Assembly (NCBI GenBank): GCA_947311845.1
Contig: CAMZMU010000049.1
Span: 11,121,523 to 11,185,522 of the forward strand
Source of the DNA: Poa pratensis
Lineage: Eukaryota > Streptophyta > Magnoliopsida > Poales > Poaceae
Direction of reading: 5' to 3'
Length of the DNA stretch: 64,000 bases
Positions 1 to 12,501 of this stretch are shown in pieces. Both the position numbers and the translations under genes were made by a program. The stretch's first letter is position 1; each line of letters starts with the position of its first letter. Below the pieces are notes generated by a model, which saw only the letters and a program-made list of their open reading frames with translations, made no database searches and had not been told where the DNA came from.

Positions 1-1547
1 CGTCTTGGCATGGCATTCTCGAGAAATGTCGCGGCAGATTTGTCCAGTTTGTTCTGTTTCGGAATTTTGCGGCAATTATCTGAACAGTTTGTTGTGGGAA
101 GAATTTTCTCACGGGGAAGCTTGTAGTGGTAAGCAAAACGCCTTCGTTTCTTTGATAAAGCTGTGTCGTTAAGGCGCCATGATTGTCAGTTAGGCTGGCC
201 ATGATATGTTAAAGCGATGATTTCTTCTTTTGTTTTTAAAACGTGTTAAAGTGGCGATTCCTCTGCTTTTGTTTTTAAAAATCGAAAAGGTCGCACCGCA
301 CCGGTGGAAATCGATGCGAAGTTGCAAATCGAGGACTAAAAAATTAAGTATGATACAGGTCGACCATGGGCTCGATTACAAAGTATAAATTCAACAAGGA
401 CTTCAGTTATAAAGACCAACATGCCGCCTAAGAAAGTAAGGACCAAACTTTAATTTTTAGGAATTGGCAGGGGCCGCGCGAACGCGTACCCCCTCTAGCA
501 CAAATTATGACGTCCACTCTCCCACTTGGGGAGATGGTAAGCCAGCGCACCCACAAAGTGCAATGTGGGCCACTAGCCTAGGCCACGACGCTTCTTGATC
601 CGCCGTCGACCCCGTCCAGGTAAGTAAGGAACAAAGCCGCACCCCGCCCTCCTCTTATAGCGATACCTCGCAGGGCAAACTTGGTCGACTTCCGAGGTGG
701 GACTAAAACGAAGGAGCTGCCGCTGTGCGGGAACACAAGCCAGCGTGGGCCTGTAGGTGCATCTCGTTTTGGGCCCTTGGGCTGAGTACTGAATCAAACA
801 TCTGAGGGCTTTCTCTTTACCCGCCTCCCCTTTTTTTTTCTTCTCTTTACATGGCCCGAACTCTTTTTCTTCACTCCCAAACATTTTTTTCTTTCAAATT
901 TATGCTACTTACAGAAAAACACGCAGATATAATTTTCCTAGAAATTAATTGCAATACAACACGCCACTCCTGTTTGCACGAAGATTCACCCAGCAGGAGG
1001 TTAAAAAAAAAATCACCCAGCAGAAGGGAACTAACAGATCGCATTTTACCTCTGAAACCATGAAGCGATGGCCGTAGACAAACAGTAGCAAACATTTCAT
1101 TCCCAAAAAAGAACAACTGAGAGAACAAGGTGATGCTTTGCCGCTCTCACCGGCAAGCAAAAAGATGGAACGCGCAACAAGAGTGTGACTACAGAAGTAT
1201 AGCAACTTGCTAAGATCATCCATTATATGTATGTACAAACGACCTCACCACTACTGCATGTGTGAATCACAAGAATCCCTAGCAAATGGGGCACCGAAAT
1301 GCATTTCTCGGCACAGCTAACTCATATGATGGTGGGACATCAAAGACGGACGGGTACATCGGAGTGTTTGAAGACTATCGACTTGTACATGCATTCCAGA
1401 GTGGATTAACCAAATGATGAGTAACAGCAAAGATCTACAGCACTACCACGCGATGAATTCCTCCATTAACCTTAAGAGTTGTGTGCGCCCTGCATCTATC
1501 AGCCTAGGAGATCGCCCGCGGAGGTCAAAGGCACCCAGAGTCAGCAT
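1..1547. other. 3' flank of the FLX-like gene, no gene seen
   Basis: No coding region is supported here. Open frames are short and lack recognisable domains. A local imperfect duplication lies at about 208-280, where two blocks of about 36 bases share the pattern TGTTAAAG followed by TTTTGTTTTTAAAA. The part just below 1548 is probably the 3' untranslated region of the minus-strand gene that stops at 1548. Confidence 0.5.
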
Positions 1548-4500
1548 TCATCTTTGCATGTTGGTCTGCTGCTGCTGCGGCTGTTGCTGGTGGGCCTCGT
1601 ACTGTGCGTAGTGGACAGGTTGAGCCATGTAATGCGGATTGCCATCGGTGCGAGTATGCGCCTGTGGAGAACAAAAGAAAATATCAGTACGATGCAATGG
1701 TCACTAAGCAAATGTCCCTGCTTATTTTAGAGCTTGAAAAGAGATGCCAAATACTACAAAGTTGCTTTGATGAGAGGAGATATAAGGACCTTCCCTCTGT
1801 AAAATTAATCCCTAACATGATTGGATCTATGTGGTTTTTTCGATCACCCGTATTAATCGACTTCTATGCAGATGTGTTTTGGCTGAGTGTTTTGGAATTG
1901 CAGAATTTGAGTTATTATGACTATTTGGTGAAAATGTTATTTGGCGAAACTGACTTTCAGATATGACGAAGTGGTACCCATTATGACATTCATTATGTAA
2001 AAAATTAATGATATAGACCGGGGAAGGTATAAAAGAGTGGGATCCATAACTACAAACAATGTAACTTGTTGCTAGTTAACCATGTTATTCTACTCCACTT
2101 CTTACAGGGAACAAATGAAACTTCAGAAGTATTACACAGCAAACAAATCATTCAGAGATCCCCAGCGCAAGAAACGACGAAGAGGAAACAACAACTTCAA
2201 TGTTTCTGAAAGATATGTAAACCCTATGTTAAAGGAGTGAAAAAAATCAATGTGTGGATTAGAAATGAGTCAAACATACTCCCTCCGTTCACTAACGTAA
2301 AGCATTGGACCTACCATTTCAATTTTGACTACCTGCATACTAAAATGAGTGAATATATGTACAAAATAAGTCTAGATACATTTGAATCAAGAAAAGCTAA
2401 AATGCCTTACATTAGTGCACGGAGGGAGTACAGAATGTAGATGAAAACAACAAATGAAATATAATACACTCTAAATGGACAAAATGTTATGGCAGTTATT
2501 CAAGTAATACAAAAACTGGAAGACGAGAACAGAATTTCCGATAATCAGAGTGTTTTTTAACTCAATATACTACACGGTTTTTATATCTACAACAATCTAG
2601 GCATAAAGTACTGTAACTAATACCAGAAGAAAAGAAGAGCACAGCAATAAAGCTAGTTAACATACCTGATTAGTGCTATAAGCATCAGAACTGACATATG
2701 TTGCAGCATATGTAGCCCCAGCACTGCCATACGTTGCAGCATAAGCTGCCTCAGGATTGCCATATGTTGCGGCATATGTTGCCTCGGAACTGCCATATGG
2801 TGCAGCATACCCTGAAATAGGATTGTAAAGAACTGATTCAAACGATGACGCAAGAAAACAAACATAATTTGACATAAGAAGTATTTAGAGCAATAGCCTG
2901 TCTGGCCTAACTTCATCGTCAGCTTCTCCAGGCTCAAAGCTGAAGATGGGCCAAACGGCTTGCTTTAGCAGTTTTATATGACGCTAATTTTATTGGCTAC
3001 TCTGCCATAATCCCCCACCCCACATCCAGGATTTTAGAAGAACTGAAGTTGGGTTGTACAGGCCCCAAGATACTAAGGTACTCCCTCCGTGCATAAATAT
3101 AAGAAGTTTTATCTATCCAACATGTTGTCTACATGCATACTAATATGAGTGCACATACACACTAAAATATGTCTACATGCATCTAGATATATGTGAATGT
3201 GGACAAATGCTAAAACATCTTATATTAAAAAACGGAGGGAGTAGTAAGCTCGAATCTTGAGATGCCTATTCTATGACTTCACTTGGCATAGTGACGACTT
3301 TTCAAGTGGACTCGTCACTCGTACTTGTTCTTCTTTTGCATGAAAGCATCTCTTTCTTATAGGTAGTAGGAAAATCTTATTGGAGCTAGTAAAGATTCAC
3401 ACTAGAATCCACAACACAACCCAACACTTGCAAATTGGCCCTACAACTGCTAAAAAAGTTTTCAATGCAAGTGTCTATTGTCAAATGGCTGCAACCCTAT
3501 GATAGATGATATGCTAGGCCGCTCCTCCCTAACTACTGCAACTTTTTAATAAACACTCATTTTAGTATATTTTTTTATCTCAGACGTCATGGGCCAAAAA
3601 CAAGGTTCCATAATATGGTAGATTTGGTTGTGTATTGTATGCTAAGGAATTTTAAAAACACCGATTAAAATAATTAACATAATACTTTCAAAGCTATCAG
3701 CTTATATAGAAGAGGAAAAGGATAATAGACAGATAAGAGATTCAGTAGTGTACCAGGGTTAGCTACAGCTGCTGCTGTGGTGACAGCAGTTGCCCGCTTT
3801 TCAGCATTTACAAGGTCACCCCGAAGCTTCTCAATCTCACTAGCCACAGCAATCATATTTTTCTCCATTGCTTTACTTTGTTGAAGGTTATCAGCATGTG
3901 CCTTCTTTTCGAATTCAACCGCAGCCCTACCATTAATGCAAGAACAGACATTAATGGAAGAGAGTGCATCCAGTTTGATGGTACACAGCAAGACCCACTA
4001 TATTGGACTGACATAGCGAAAAAGCTTGCTGTCCATGAATGGGAGATAAGGACAATATAACAACAACAACAACAACAACAAAGCCTTTTTTCCCAAACAA
4101 GTTGGGGTAGGCTAGAGTTGAAACCCATAAGATCTCGAAACTAGGTCATGGTTCTGGCACATGGATAGCTAACTTCCACGCAGCCCTATCCATGGCTAGT
4201 TCTTTGGTGATATTCCAATCCTTCATATCTCTCTTAACAGACTCCTCCCATGTCAAGTTTGGCCTACCACGACCCCTCTTAACATTCTCATCCCGCTTTA
4301 TCCGTCCGGTATGCAATGGCGCTTCCGGAGGCCTACGTTCTATATGACCAAACCATCTTAGACGGTGTTGGACAACCTTCTCTTCAATTGGTGCTACCCC
4401 AACTCTCTCACGTATATCATCATTCCTAACCCGGTCCTTTCTTGTGTGGCCACATATCCATCTCAACATGCGCATCTCCGCTACACCTAACTGTTGGATA

Positions 4501-7361
4501 TGTCGTCTCTTGGTCGGCCAACATTCTGCGCCATACAACATCGCAGGTCGAATCGCCGTCCTATAGAACTTGCCTTTTAGCTTTTGTGGCACTTTCCTAT
4601 CACAGAGGACGCCAGAAGCTTGGCGCCACTTCATCCAACCAGCTTTGATTCGATGACTCACATCTTCATCGATATCACCATCCTTCTGTACTAAAATTGA
4701 AGGCGACTCATAAATGCCTCCATAACCCTAGCTAGCTGTTATTACACCAGAATAGTTGATCTTAGATGGGAGTGCTTGAAACCTGAAAGTGAAATAGAGT
4801 TCCTAACATTTAATCATTGTGCATTGACCAGTCCAATAACCCAATTCATTTTATATAAGACAAACCCCGGTAGCAATCATTAAATGTCCTTTTCCTACTC
4901 CCTCACGCAACCACATTATAAATAATATCATAGCAAAATTTCGTTTGATCCTTCCTACCTTCATACTAGTGAAGAAAATGTTTATGCAGCAGAAAAAACA
5001 AAAATGAGATGTGGATGTGGCAAGTCCCTTGCAACAGCAATGTTGCCTCAGTGCAAAGTTTATGTTGTGCTGGCCGATGACAACTGGACTAGGAATTAAC
5101 AAGATTTGGATACATCGTATATTTTGTCTACAATTTTATTTCAAACACCACGTCTTCCATTGGGCCTACTAACTTTATATGCCTGCGACACGCGTGAAAT
5201 CTTCTAGTTTGCAATATCCATTCTATGCCTTATGCTGGCGAACTCTGAATGAGTTATATGACACAATGATTGAGATGGGTGGGTAGATGCAGTGGCAGAT
5301 TCATGGACACACAAATAAGCACTTTCACAACATAACATGCAGCCACCCAACACTTCATTTTCAGGTGGTGAATTAAGGTGATTATCATGACCTTGAACCT
5401 AAACTTCTTATTCAGACCAAACTGAACATGGGCGTAACCAACTCATTCTAGACTAGGCGCTGGCATTAACAATTTACATATGTATTAAGATTTGAAACAC
5501 GGCTACTTGTCCTTTGCATGCTGTGCGTTCGGGTATTGGGTGAAGGTGGAAGGAGATGGCAACAGAATTAGGGTTTAAGTATAGATATAATGAGGCTTTC
5601 CCACATGAGCGTGGAGGGCCTTGTCCCTGGTCATGGAATGCAAGGCTCTGAACACCTAGGCCGGTGCAATTTTCTTCAATTCTTATTGAGCCAAAATGAT
5701 GTGCCAAATCAGTTTGCAGAACAGTGAGCTCCGTAACACACTAACCACATCTAGCTTACTTATCTTAAGAAAATAAGCAAACTTAAGGAAATGGATAACT
5801 TGGCCTGAAGCCGCCTTCCCACCGTACACCAATGTGGTTGCAGCCTTGCAGGCACTCCCATGCTGGTTGTAGCTCTGGCCCCATAAGCTTCTAGAACACC
5901 ACAAGGATTATAATCGCTTATAGAGCAACTCTAACTGCAATAATTAATTGAATGTTGCCCTTGTATATTATATCTATGAGGCTATTGGGTTCATGCGCCT
6001 CAGCAACTGTGGTATCATACTCATACATCATACGTCCTGTATGGCAAATGTTTGATTTGTGATAGCCTTTATGCTTCTAAGTCGTTAATCTACAAAACTG
6101 CTAAGAAAATAATTCTGCCACGGGGGCTATGTTCAATTTTTTTTCTCCAGCAAAACAAGGAAGGCGGCATTTATAGCAACTCCCCTGAGTAACTCTCCCT
6201 TCCTACCTAAAATGCCTTAACTAGGCCTAACAACGACAACGGCTAAAACAAATCTAGTAAATTGCTAAGCACATAAACCGTGAAATTTTCTCATGACACA
6301 AGTGTTAATACTTCTACTCATGCAAACATTTTATGGAAGGTTCTAGAAAACCAGCTCAATTGTGGGAACATCATCGATCTTCCGGTAAAAAACAAGGTAT
6401 CATTGATTTGGTATAACCCTAATGCTTGACATGCTGGTAATCTAAAAGCCTCCTTAGACAGAGTGCCTTGCTGGAGCAAAACAATGTATAGCAGTTCAAC
6501 AATCAGCACAACAAGAGCTGATTTGCAGGCAGATGAATGTCTGCATAAGTTTCCCTAGCAGGTTCTGTGGAATACAAATTCCTAACTATGGTAACCATGT
6601 GACATAACGCTCTAAGTGCAATCACAAAATATACACGAATCATCAAAAAAGATATACTTATTTCAGTGTTAAAACTGAGCCATGGCATGAACTGCGGGTA
6701 GGGTTTTGGTCTCAATTTGAGTAAGGGTGGTAACGGGGATTGCCCTTTGAGATTGTACTCAGAAAGAAATAGAGGCGACGGTAATTATATACCTGCCCTT
6801 CTGGATCTCCCGGCGCATGGTCTCAATCTGCGTGCGGGCGTTCTCGGCCTTGGCCGACTCGCTCTGCGCTCGCCCCACCTTCTCGCGGAGCGCATGTAGC
6901 CGGTCCATGAGCTCGCTGCGCGCGCCGGCCAGCACGCGCACGTCGGCGTGGACCTGGTCGACCTCGGCGCGCGCGGCGGCGATGGAGCGCGCCTCGGCCT
7001 CGATGCGCGCGGCCTGGTCGGCGATGGCGCAGAGCTCGGCCTCGCGCTCGGCGCGGGCCTTGTTGCCGGCGATGGAGACGGCCCGGAGCTCGTGCTGGGC
7101 GGAGATGAGCTGCTGCTGGAGCGCGACGTGGGTGGCGGCGAAGCGCTGGTTGTCGACGAGGAGGTCCTGGATGTCGTGGTCCCGGGAGACGATGCGGTCC
7201 TCGAGGGCGGCCACGGCGGGGTGCGGCGCGGGCCCCCCGCGCGTCGGGAGCTGGAGGAGGGGCTCGTCGCGGTGGTCGGCGCCGGGCTGCGGCGCGCGGC
7301 CGAGGAGCGCCGGGGCGGAGTCGTGGAGGCTGATGACGTGCGGGCCGCGGCGGGCGGCCAT
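1548..7361 (-). CDS. FLX-like coiled-coil protein (FLOWERING LOCUS C EXPRESSOR-like), 4 exons, 333 aa
   Basis: The exons on the minus strand are 7361-6793, 3926-3754, 2811-2666 and 1661-1548. All introns are GT/AG, the phases agree, and they sum to 334 codons including TGA. The start ATG (7359-7361) opens a GC-rich first exon. Residues about 1-45 are Pro/Gly-rich. Residues about 50-250 form a long Ala/Glu/Arg-rich coiled coil that begins with the family block LEDRI..HDIQDLL.DNQR and ends in exon 2 with VEFEKKAHADN and EKLRGDLVNAEKR. Exon 3 encodes Tyr/Ala repeats (YAATYG) and exon 4 a Gln-rich tail. This order matches plant FLX and FLX-like 1 proteins. In Arabidopsis FLX acts with FRIGIDA in the nucleus to raise FLC transcription; the role of the grass FLX-like members is not established by sequence. 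Introns 1 and 3 are 2.9 and 1.0 kb and carry transposon insertions. Apart from these, the rest of intron 1 (4694-6792) shows nothing recognisable. Family assignment is firm; the exact subclass is an inference. Confidence 0.9.
2279..2428. mobile_element. Stowaway MITE in FLX-like intron 3
   Basis: The 150-bp element starts CTCCCTCCGT and ends ACGGAGGGAG, with TA on both sides as target duplication. These ends are diagnostic of Stowaway (Tc1/mariner) MITEs in Triticeae. Confidence 0.92.
3081..3241. mobile_element. Stowaway MITE in FLX-like intron 2
   Basis: The 161-bp element is bounded by CTCCCTCCGT and ACGGAGGGAG with flanking TA dinucleotides. The arms contain complementary AT-rich sequence (ATAAGA..TTTTA against TAAAACATCTTAT), so the element can fold on itself. 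Confidence 0.93.
4058..4693 (-). mobile_element. 5'-truncated RTE-type LINE, C-terminal reverse transcriptase tail, in FLX-like intron 1
   Basis: On the minus strand an open frame of 171 codons (4661-4146) carries the C-terminal part of a plant RTE LINE polyprotein, with motifs such as GAECWP, MRMLRWICGHTR, LRWFGHIERR and KRGRGRP. The 3' end is a (TTG)n tail, seen on the plus strand as AAC repeats near 4058-4082; such tails are typical of RTE-clade elements. The copy is 5'-truncated near 4693, within the segment encoding DGDIDEDVSHRI. No clear target duplication was found. Confidence 0.85.
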
Positions 7362-8240
7362 GGGGAGGCGGACGGCGGCGGGTGGCGTCGCCGGGTGGGG
7401 TTCGGGTCAGGCTGATCGGCCGTTCGTCTCGATGAGGGCAGGGCGGAGGGGAACGGGGAAGAACAGGCTGGGACAGTAGAGGCGAGCCTTCGGCATGGGC
7501 TTGGTTTGGGCTAGATAGTACTACCGTACTATCTTCGGATTATATAACATGGGCCTGCCACCGGAGTCTCAAAGAGGCCTTCTTTTGGCAAACCCAGAAC
7601 AGGTGGCCTCGGAGAAAACCGGGAGCGCCTACTCCACGACCTGTGCGGAGGTGCCTAGCCTTCTCACAACCCCGCTCGATATTGGGCCGGCCTATATTGG
7701 GCTTTGCGCAATTGTTTTTCTCGTACCGCTTCTATTGTCTTTTGACTTTTTCCGGTTTCTCATTGTACCGCTTTGCTTCGCTACTGGTTCTACTTCCTGT
7801 TTTTTCCTTCAGAATATTCAGAATAGTGCACGTTCGAATTCACGTTTAAAAATGGATATATATTTACATAAAAAAATTCAATTCAAAATATAATGTACAC
7901 AAAAATTATGCACGTCCATGTGTAGGTTTCATTCCCGTACTCGGTTTCGAGTGTAATTTCTCAATTTCGAATCGATGTTCGGAATTTTTTAGACGAATTT
8001 TGTCAAATTCATCACAATCGGTTGACCGTTTGAGATATCCTTTGACGATGATGTTAATCTCAATGTTTTGCACAACTTTTGTGTTGTAATTTTTTCGTTT
8101 CGATGGTCATATATGAGTAGATTTTGCACTGTATGTTTGAACGTGTTTACACTCCGCTCACTGCACGTGTCTTCTCCTACCTATGTCGCCGCCGCTCGCC
8201 ACGGTTAACTCCGCAATGGTCGATGCATCGCCGCCGTCCC
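7362..8240. other. 5' flank of the FLX-like gene, no other gene seen
   Basis: The stretch contains the 5' leader and promoter of the minus-strand FLX-like gene, then AT-rich unique-looking DNA. Open frames on the plus strand across 6817-7479 are antisense by-products of the GC-rich first exon. Nothing else is recognised. Confidence 0.5.
7540..7547 (-). promoter_or_regulatory. Probable TATA box of the FLX-like gene
   Basis: On the minus strand the sequence reads GTTATATAAT about 180 bases upstream of the ATG. A GGCCCAT motif (site II-like, common in plant housekeeping promoters) lies immediately further upstream. The position fits a TATA box, but no transcript start is known. Confidence 0.4.
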
Positions 8241-8299
8241 GCACTGTTAAAAAATAAGAACATATGTTTCAATTGAACTTTTTCAATGAGAACATTAAC

Positions 8300-9340
8300 C
8301 ACATTTGAATTGTTTAAAAGGTGAACAGAAAATGGCGGCGAATGAAAACTATTTTTAAACAATTTTAAAAGTGAACAGAAAATGGCGACGAACGAAAACT
8401 ATTTTTGAACAATTTTAAAAGTGAACAGAAAAAGGCTGGTGAACAAAATCTATTTTGAACGATTTTTAAAAATAAATAGAAATTGACGGTGAACAAGACT
8501 ATTTTTGAACAATTTCGAAAGTGAACCGAAAAGGGCCGGTGAACAAAATCGATTTTTGGATGATTTTAAAAAGTGAAAAAAAATTCTATGAACGGAAATT
8601 ATTTTTGAATGATTTTTAAAAGGTGAAGCAAAAAACTCTATGAACGGAAATTATTTTTGAACGATTTTCGAAAAATGAACAGAAAATGACGGTGAACGAA
8701 ACCTATTTGAGCGATTTAAAAAGTGAACAGAAAAAGTCTATGAACGGAAATTATTTTTGAACGATTTTTAAAAAGTGAAGCAAAAAAGAACTCTTTGAAC
8801 GGATGTTTTTTGAACGATTTTCAAAAAATGGTGGTGAACGAAACCTATTTGAACGATTTTAAAAAGTCAACAGAAAAAAGTTTATGAACGGAAATTATTT
8901 TTGATTTTTAAAAAGTGAACCAAAAAAACTCTATGAATGTAAATTATTTTTGAACGATTTTCAAAAATGAACAGAAAATGGCGGTGAACGAAACCTATTT
9001 TTGAACGATTTAAAAAGTGAGCGGAAAATTCCGGTGAACGAAAACTATTTTTGAGCGATTTCAAAAAACCAGAAAAATAGTGGTGAACGGAAACTATTTT
9101 TGAACGATTTTAAAAGGGAACAGAAAAGGCTGGCAAAGGAAAATATTTTTTGAACGATTTTCAAAAGTGAACAGAAATTGTTTTTGAACGAATTTTAAAA
9201 AGTGAACATAAAAAATCTATGAAGAGAAATTATTTTTGAATAATTTTTCAAAAATAAACAAAATAGGTATTTGTACAAAAGCTATTTTTGAACGATTTTA
9301 AAAAAGTGATCATAAACTATTTTAGAACGCTTTTAAAAGT
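8300..9340. repeat. Degenerate AT-rich minisatellite, unit about 50-60 bp
   Basis: About 1 kb consists of drifting copies built from GTGAACAGAAAATGG, CGGTGAACGAAAACTATT and TTTTGAACGATTTTAAAA. The order is kept but unit length varies. At 9380-9590 it is followed by a strongly purine-rich tract of AGAAAA-type words. No gene or transposon ends were recognised around it. Confidence 0.8.
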
Positions 9341-11061
9341 GTATTAAAATATTTATCTTATTTGCAGGAAAAACTATTAATATTATAAACATAACATAAA
9401 AATTAAAAAAGTAGAAGAGAAAGGAAGTAAAAAGTAAAACCAAAAAATTAAAACAGAAAATAAATAAAAATTAGAAGAAAAAAGACACAGAAAGAAAACA
9501 GAAAAAGAGGGAAAACGGAAATTGAAAAGAAACAAAAACAGAAAAAAGAAAGCAAAAACAGACCAAAAGAATCCGAACTAAACTAACTGGGCCAGGCCCA
9601 TACGCCATGGGTATGAGGAGCGCATTAGTTGACGACCTGGTCGTCAACTACGAATTGTCGAGAAATCGGTACGTGAGCATGTGCATCAGAGCCTGTTCTC
9701 TACAATTGTCTTCATACTCGCTATTTTTTTAAATGGTTCTTTTTCGATTCATCGAGGAGCTTTATTGATCTTTACTGTTAAGTCCAGATAGATGGCGTTC
9801 GTTTGCGACTCGCATTCGTGTTTGTTTTTCCTACCATCCGTTCGTGTCTGTTTGGGCCCCGTTTTTATAAGAAATCATTTTGCTCTTCTATCTTTATTAC
9901 TCTCACTCGCGAACCCTACATAAGTTTTCTTTCGCTCAATCTCGCCATCATATGCGCGGCGTCAGCGGCAACATGGATGTCCATGATTTTTCTTCCGCCT
10001 GTTCATGGTATTCACCCGTCTGGTCCCTCACGCGCGCGTGAAGAAAGCCCAAGTGGTGCCATGGCGAGAAGCTCATGGATGGGCACCAACATCGGCAAGG
10101 GTGTTCTTGTGCTCGGAGGGCGTCGGCACCGTAATTGGGAAGACACCATCAAACCGAAACGTCTCCACTAAAGACCATGCGCAGACTTTATTCAATGATG
10201 TCGGCGGGCGGCCTGCTCCGATCCTCATGTTCGGTTTCGGCACCGAGCATGATCCGGCGTGATGAGGACATGGAGGAGGTCGCGCATGACACCTTCACCT
10301 TCATCGAGCACACACTTGTGTCCCAATCAGATTCTAATCCAAGTACTAATACACATCCAATCCGTATACAACTCTTTCTCCCAATATCACTCGGGTGTAA
10401 CTTGGTCTGTATTAGTCAGATCAAATTTGGCTGAGTTTCATTCAGATCAATTGTATGACAATTTAGATTCACGACCAATCTGGTATGGTTTTACTTACTA
10501 GTGAACACTTCACTCTTAAAGTCAGTCTGACAAATATTGACAATATGTAATATGTTTATTCCCTTTGCCTCACGAGTGTCAAGCTCAAGACAAGTTCTTG
10601 TCAACTTTGTGATAGCTTGATCTCTCTTCTCGATCATATATGATATAAATTCTCTTAAAACAAGTTAACTGCTAACTCAAGTTGTCTATCCATGCATACT
10701 TTACGGACCTGATCACTCTACATGCCCAAAGTATTTGTCTGAGTGAAGGGGCAAATTTCATCTTGGCCAGCCATCTCACATAACTTGCTTCCCGACTAAT
10801 CCGAAATCTAGATTTGTAACTACCAGTTGTAGAGTAACGTTTGATGGATAATAAATAAGTCCATCAATAAGTTTGGTCATGCGAGAGGACATTGGCCTGA
10901 GGACGTGACATACTTGAGACTAACAAATGACAATACCTCATTGCACGTTAAAATATCGGTATGTCTAACTTTTTTTTTGAACAAAGCTAGATATATTGAC
11001 ATTAAGGATCAAGGTACAGCTTAGATGAACTCTTTCATCAAACTTAATACTATCGGACTGA
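9341..11061. other. Non-genic stretch
   Basis: The first 250 bases are a polypurine tract. The remainder is mixed sequence with short open frames (for example 9803-10434 plus) that show no family motif or codon bias I can recognise. No feature is supported. Confidence 0.4.
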
Positions 11062-11325
11062 AATCACCATTCCCATGATTTATGAAAATATAAGGCGCGC
11101 TAAATTTATGGTGGCCTTTGATGGTCAACTTTGACCACTAATATATACTAAATTATATGGAGGGAATGTATAAATGATACCGTTGGTTTCATCATGCAAA
11201 ATTCTTTCATTTCATATATGATGATACTAATTTTGTAAACATATTATAGGCACAAATCATGGTCAAACTTGTATGTTGTTGACCAGCGAAATTTAAGGGC
11301 GCCTTATATTTTGGAATGGCGGGAG
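11062..11325. mobile_element. Stowaway-like MITE, diverged
   Basis: The right end reads AAGGGCGCCTTATATTTTGG followed by AATGGCGGGAGTA. The left end holds the complement in degraded form (ACCATTCCC then AAAATATAAGGCGCGC). The paired GGTCAACTTTGACC-type arms and a final TA support a Stowaway-class element of about 264 bp; the left boundary is approximate. Confidence 0.6.
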
Positions 11326-11629
11326 TAATTGTCAAAGACATATCTTATCGACCCGTGACATACGTCATACAATATAAATAGTTACACAATGAAATCACGT
11401 ATTTGATGACGTTTAAGGACAATATGGATGACTTATGAATACACTCGGAAATATCACCAACACACGATTGTCTAGAGCATATTTCCAATAGAAAGCACCC
11501 CTCGGAATTTTGGAACTTCATCCCACATCGTTACTTACTCTAAACGGATGAGTAAGGTAACATGGAACACTGTCTCTAACCGTGCAAACAGAAACAGTGC
11601 AACAACCAAGCAAAGCCATCACCTTTGTC

Positions 11630-11901
11630 ACGCGAACATGCATGCAACCAAACACCACCCCCTAGCTAGCAGGCTATGACCGAGAGAGAGATGTCGATCG
11701 GTGCAGCGACGAAACGCGTCCCGGCCGTAGCAGAAGTTTCTCGTGCTGTTGAAGCGGCATTGTCGTGACTCTACGCCGGCCACCCTCCGAATTTCCCTGT
11801 TGTAGCCTTGAATGTTTGGCCGACAGTACTTGTCCGTCCCGCCGTACGTGGAGTTCTCCCTGCGCTCCAAATGTTCCGCCGGCTCGGGGTCGTTGCACCA
11901 A
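11630..11901 (-). other. Unassigned Cys-rich open frame
   Basis: A minus-strand frame runs 11870-11628 from its first Met and stays open upstream to about 11900, where TTGCTAG-like sequence could serve as a splice acceptor. It has five cysteines in about 60 residues, with segments such as KYCRPNIQGYN and RQCRFNSTRNFCYGRD. I do not recognise the family. It could be a terminal exon of a small secreted protein or chance. Downstream 11902-12354 has no convincing partner exon. Confidence 0.2.
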
Positions 11902-12501
11902 CTAGCACTTGTTGCCGGAAAATTTTGGTAGTACGTCAGCTAGGCAGTAGTAGTAATTACTCAAGTTTTTGTATGCCTGGATGAGTGGAGCGCGTGCCAA
12001 GTTACCGAAAGGGAAAACAGTGAAGCGTGTCAGCGTGATCGAGAAAAAAATTGTGCTAAAGGTAATGCTATTTTTTGATTTGACTGGAAACGGCCGTCTC
12101 GTCGACCCGATCCACCACCGATCGAAAGCTAAATTAGGTCCGTCCGCGGCGCGTGATTGAAGCGAGATTACGTCCAATGAAATAAAGGAAAAGGAGTTGG
12201 CCGCGCGCGCGCGATCTCTCAAGAAAAAGTTGAGAGTTAATTCGCGTGTCCGCGATCTCAGGGAAAAATGCGGGGCAGTTGTCGAGCAAGCATTGCTCCT
12301 ATTCCGCATTAGGAAGCACATGATCGCGTGTTGTTTCGCTTCCACCTCTAGCAAACGGCCTCACATTTAGCTAGGTGTGGACCGAGTTTACTACTACTCC
12401 TCCGGTGTAGGAGTACTTCATTAATCAGCGGCGAACATCGGCATACGTAGTATCAGCAACGAGAGCACCGGGCCTGAACTAATCATCTCGGCGTGAACCT
12501 G

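Noticed and set aside
6817..7479. Long plus-strand open frames over the start of the FLX-like gene
   Set aside because: They are antisense to the GC-rich first exon, and their residue content is a mirror of its codon bias. The minus frame has correct splicing and family motifs.
8300..9340. CRISPR-like array
   Set aside because: Units are degenerate and there are no unique spacers between constant repeats; the context is a plant nuclear genome.
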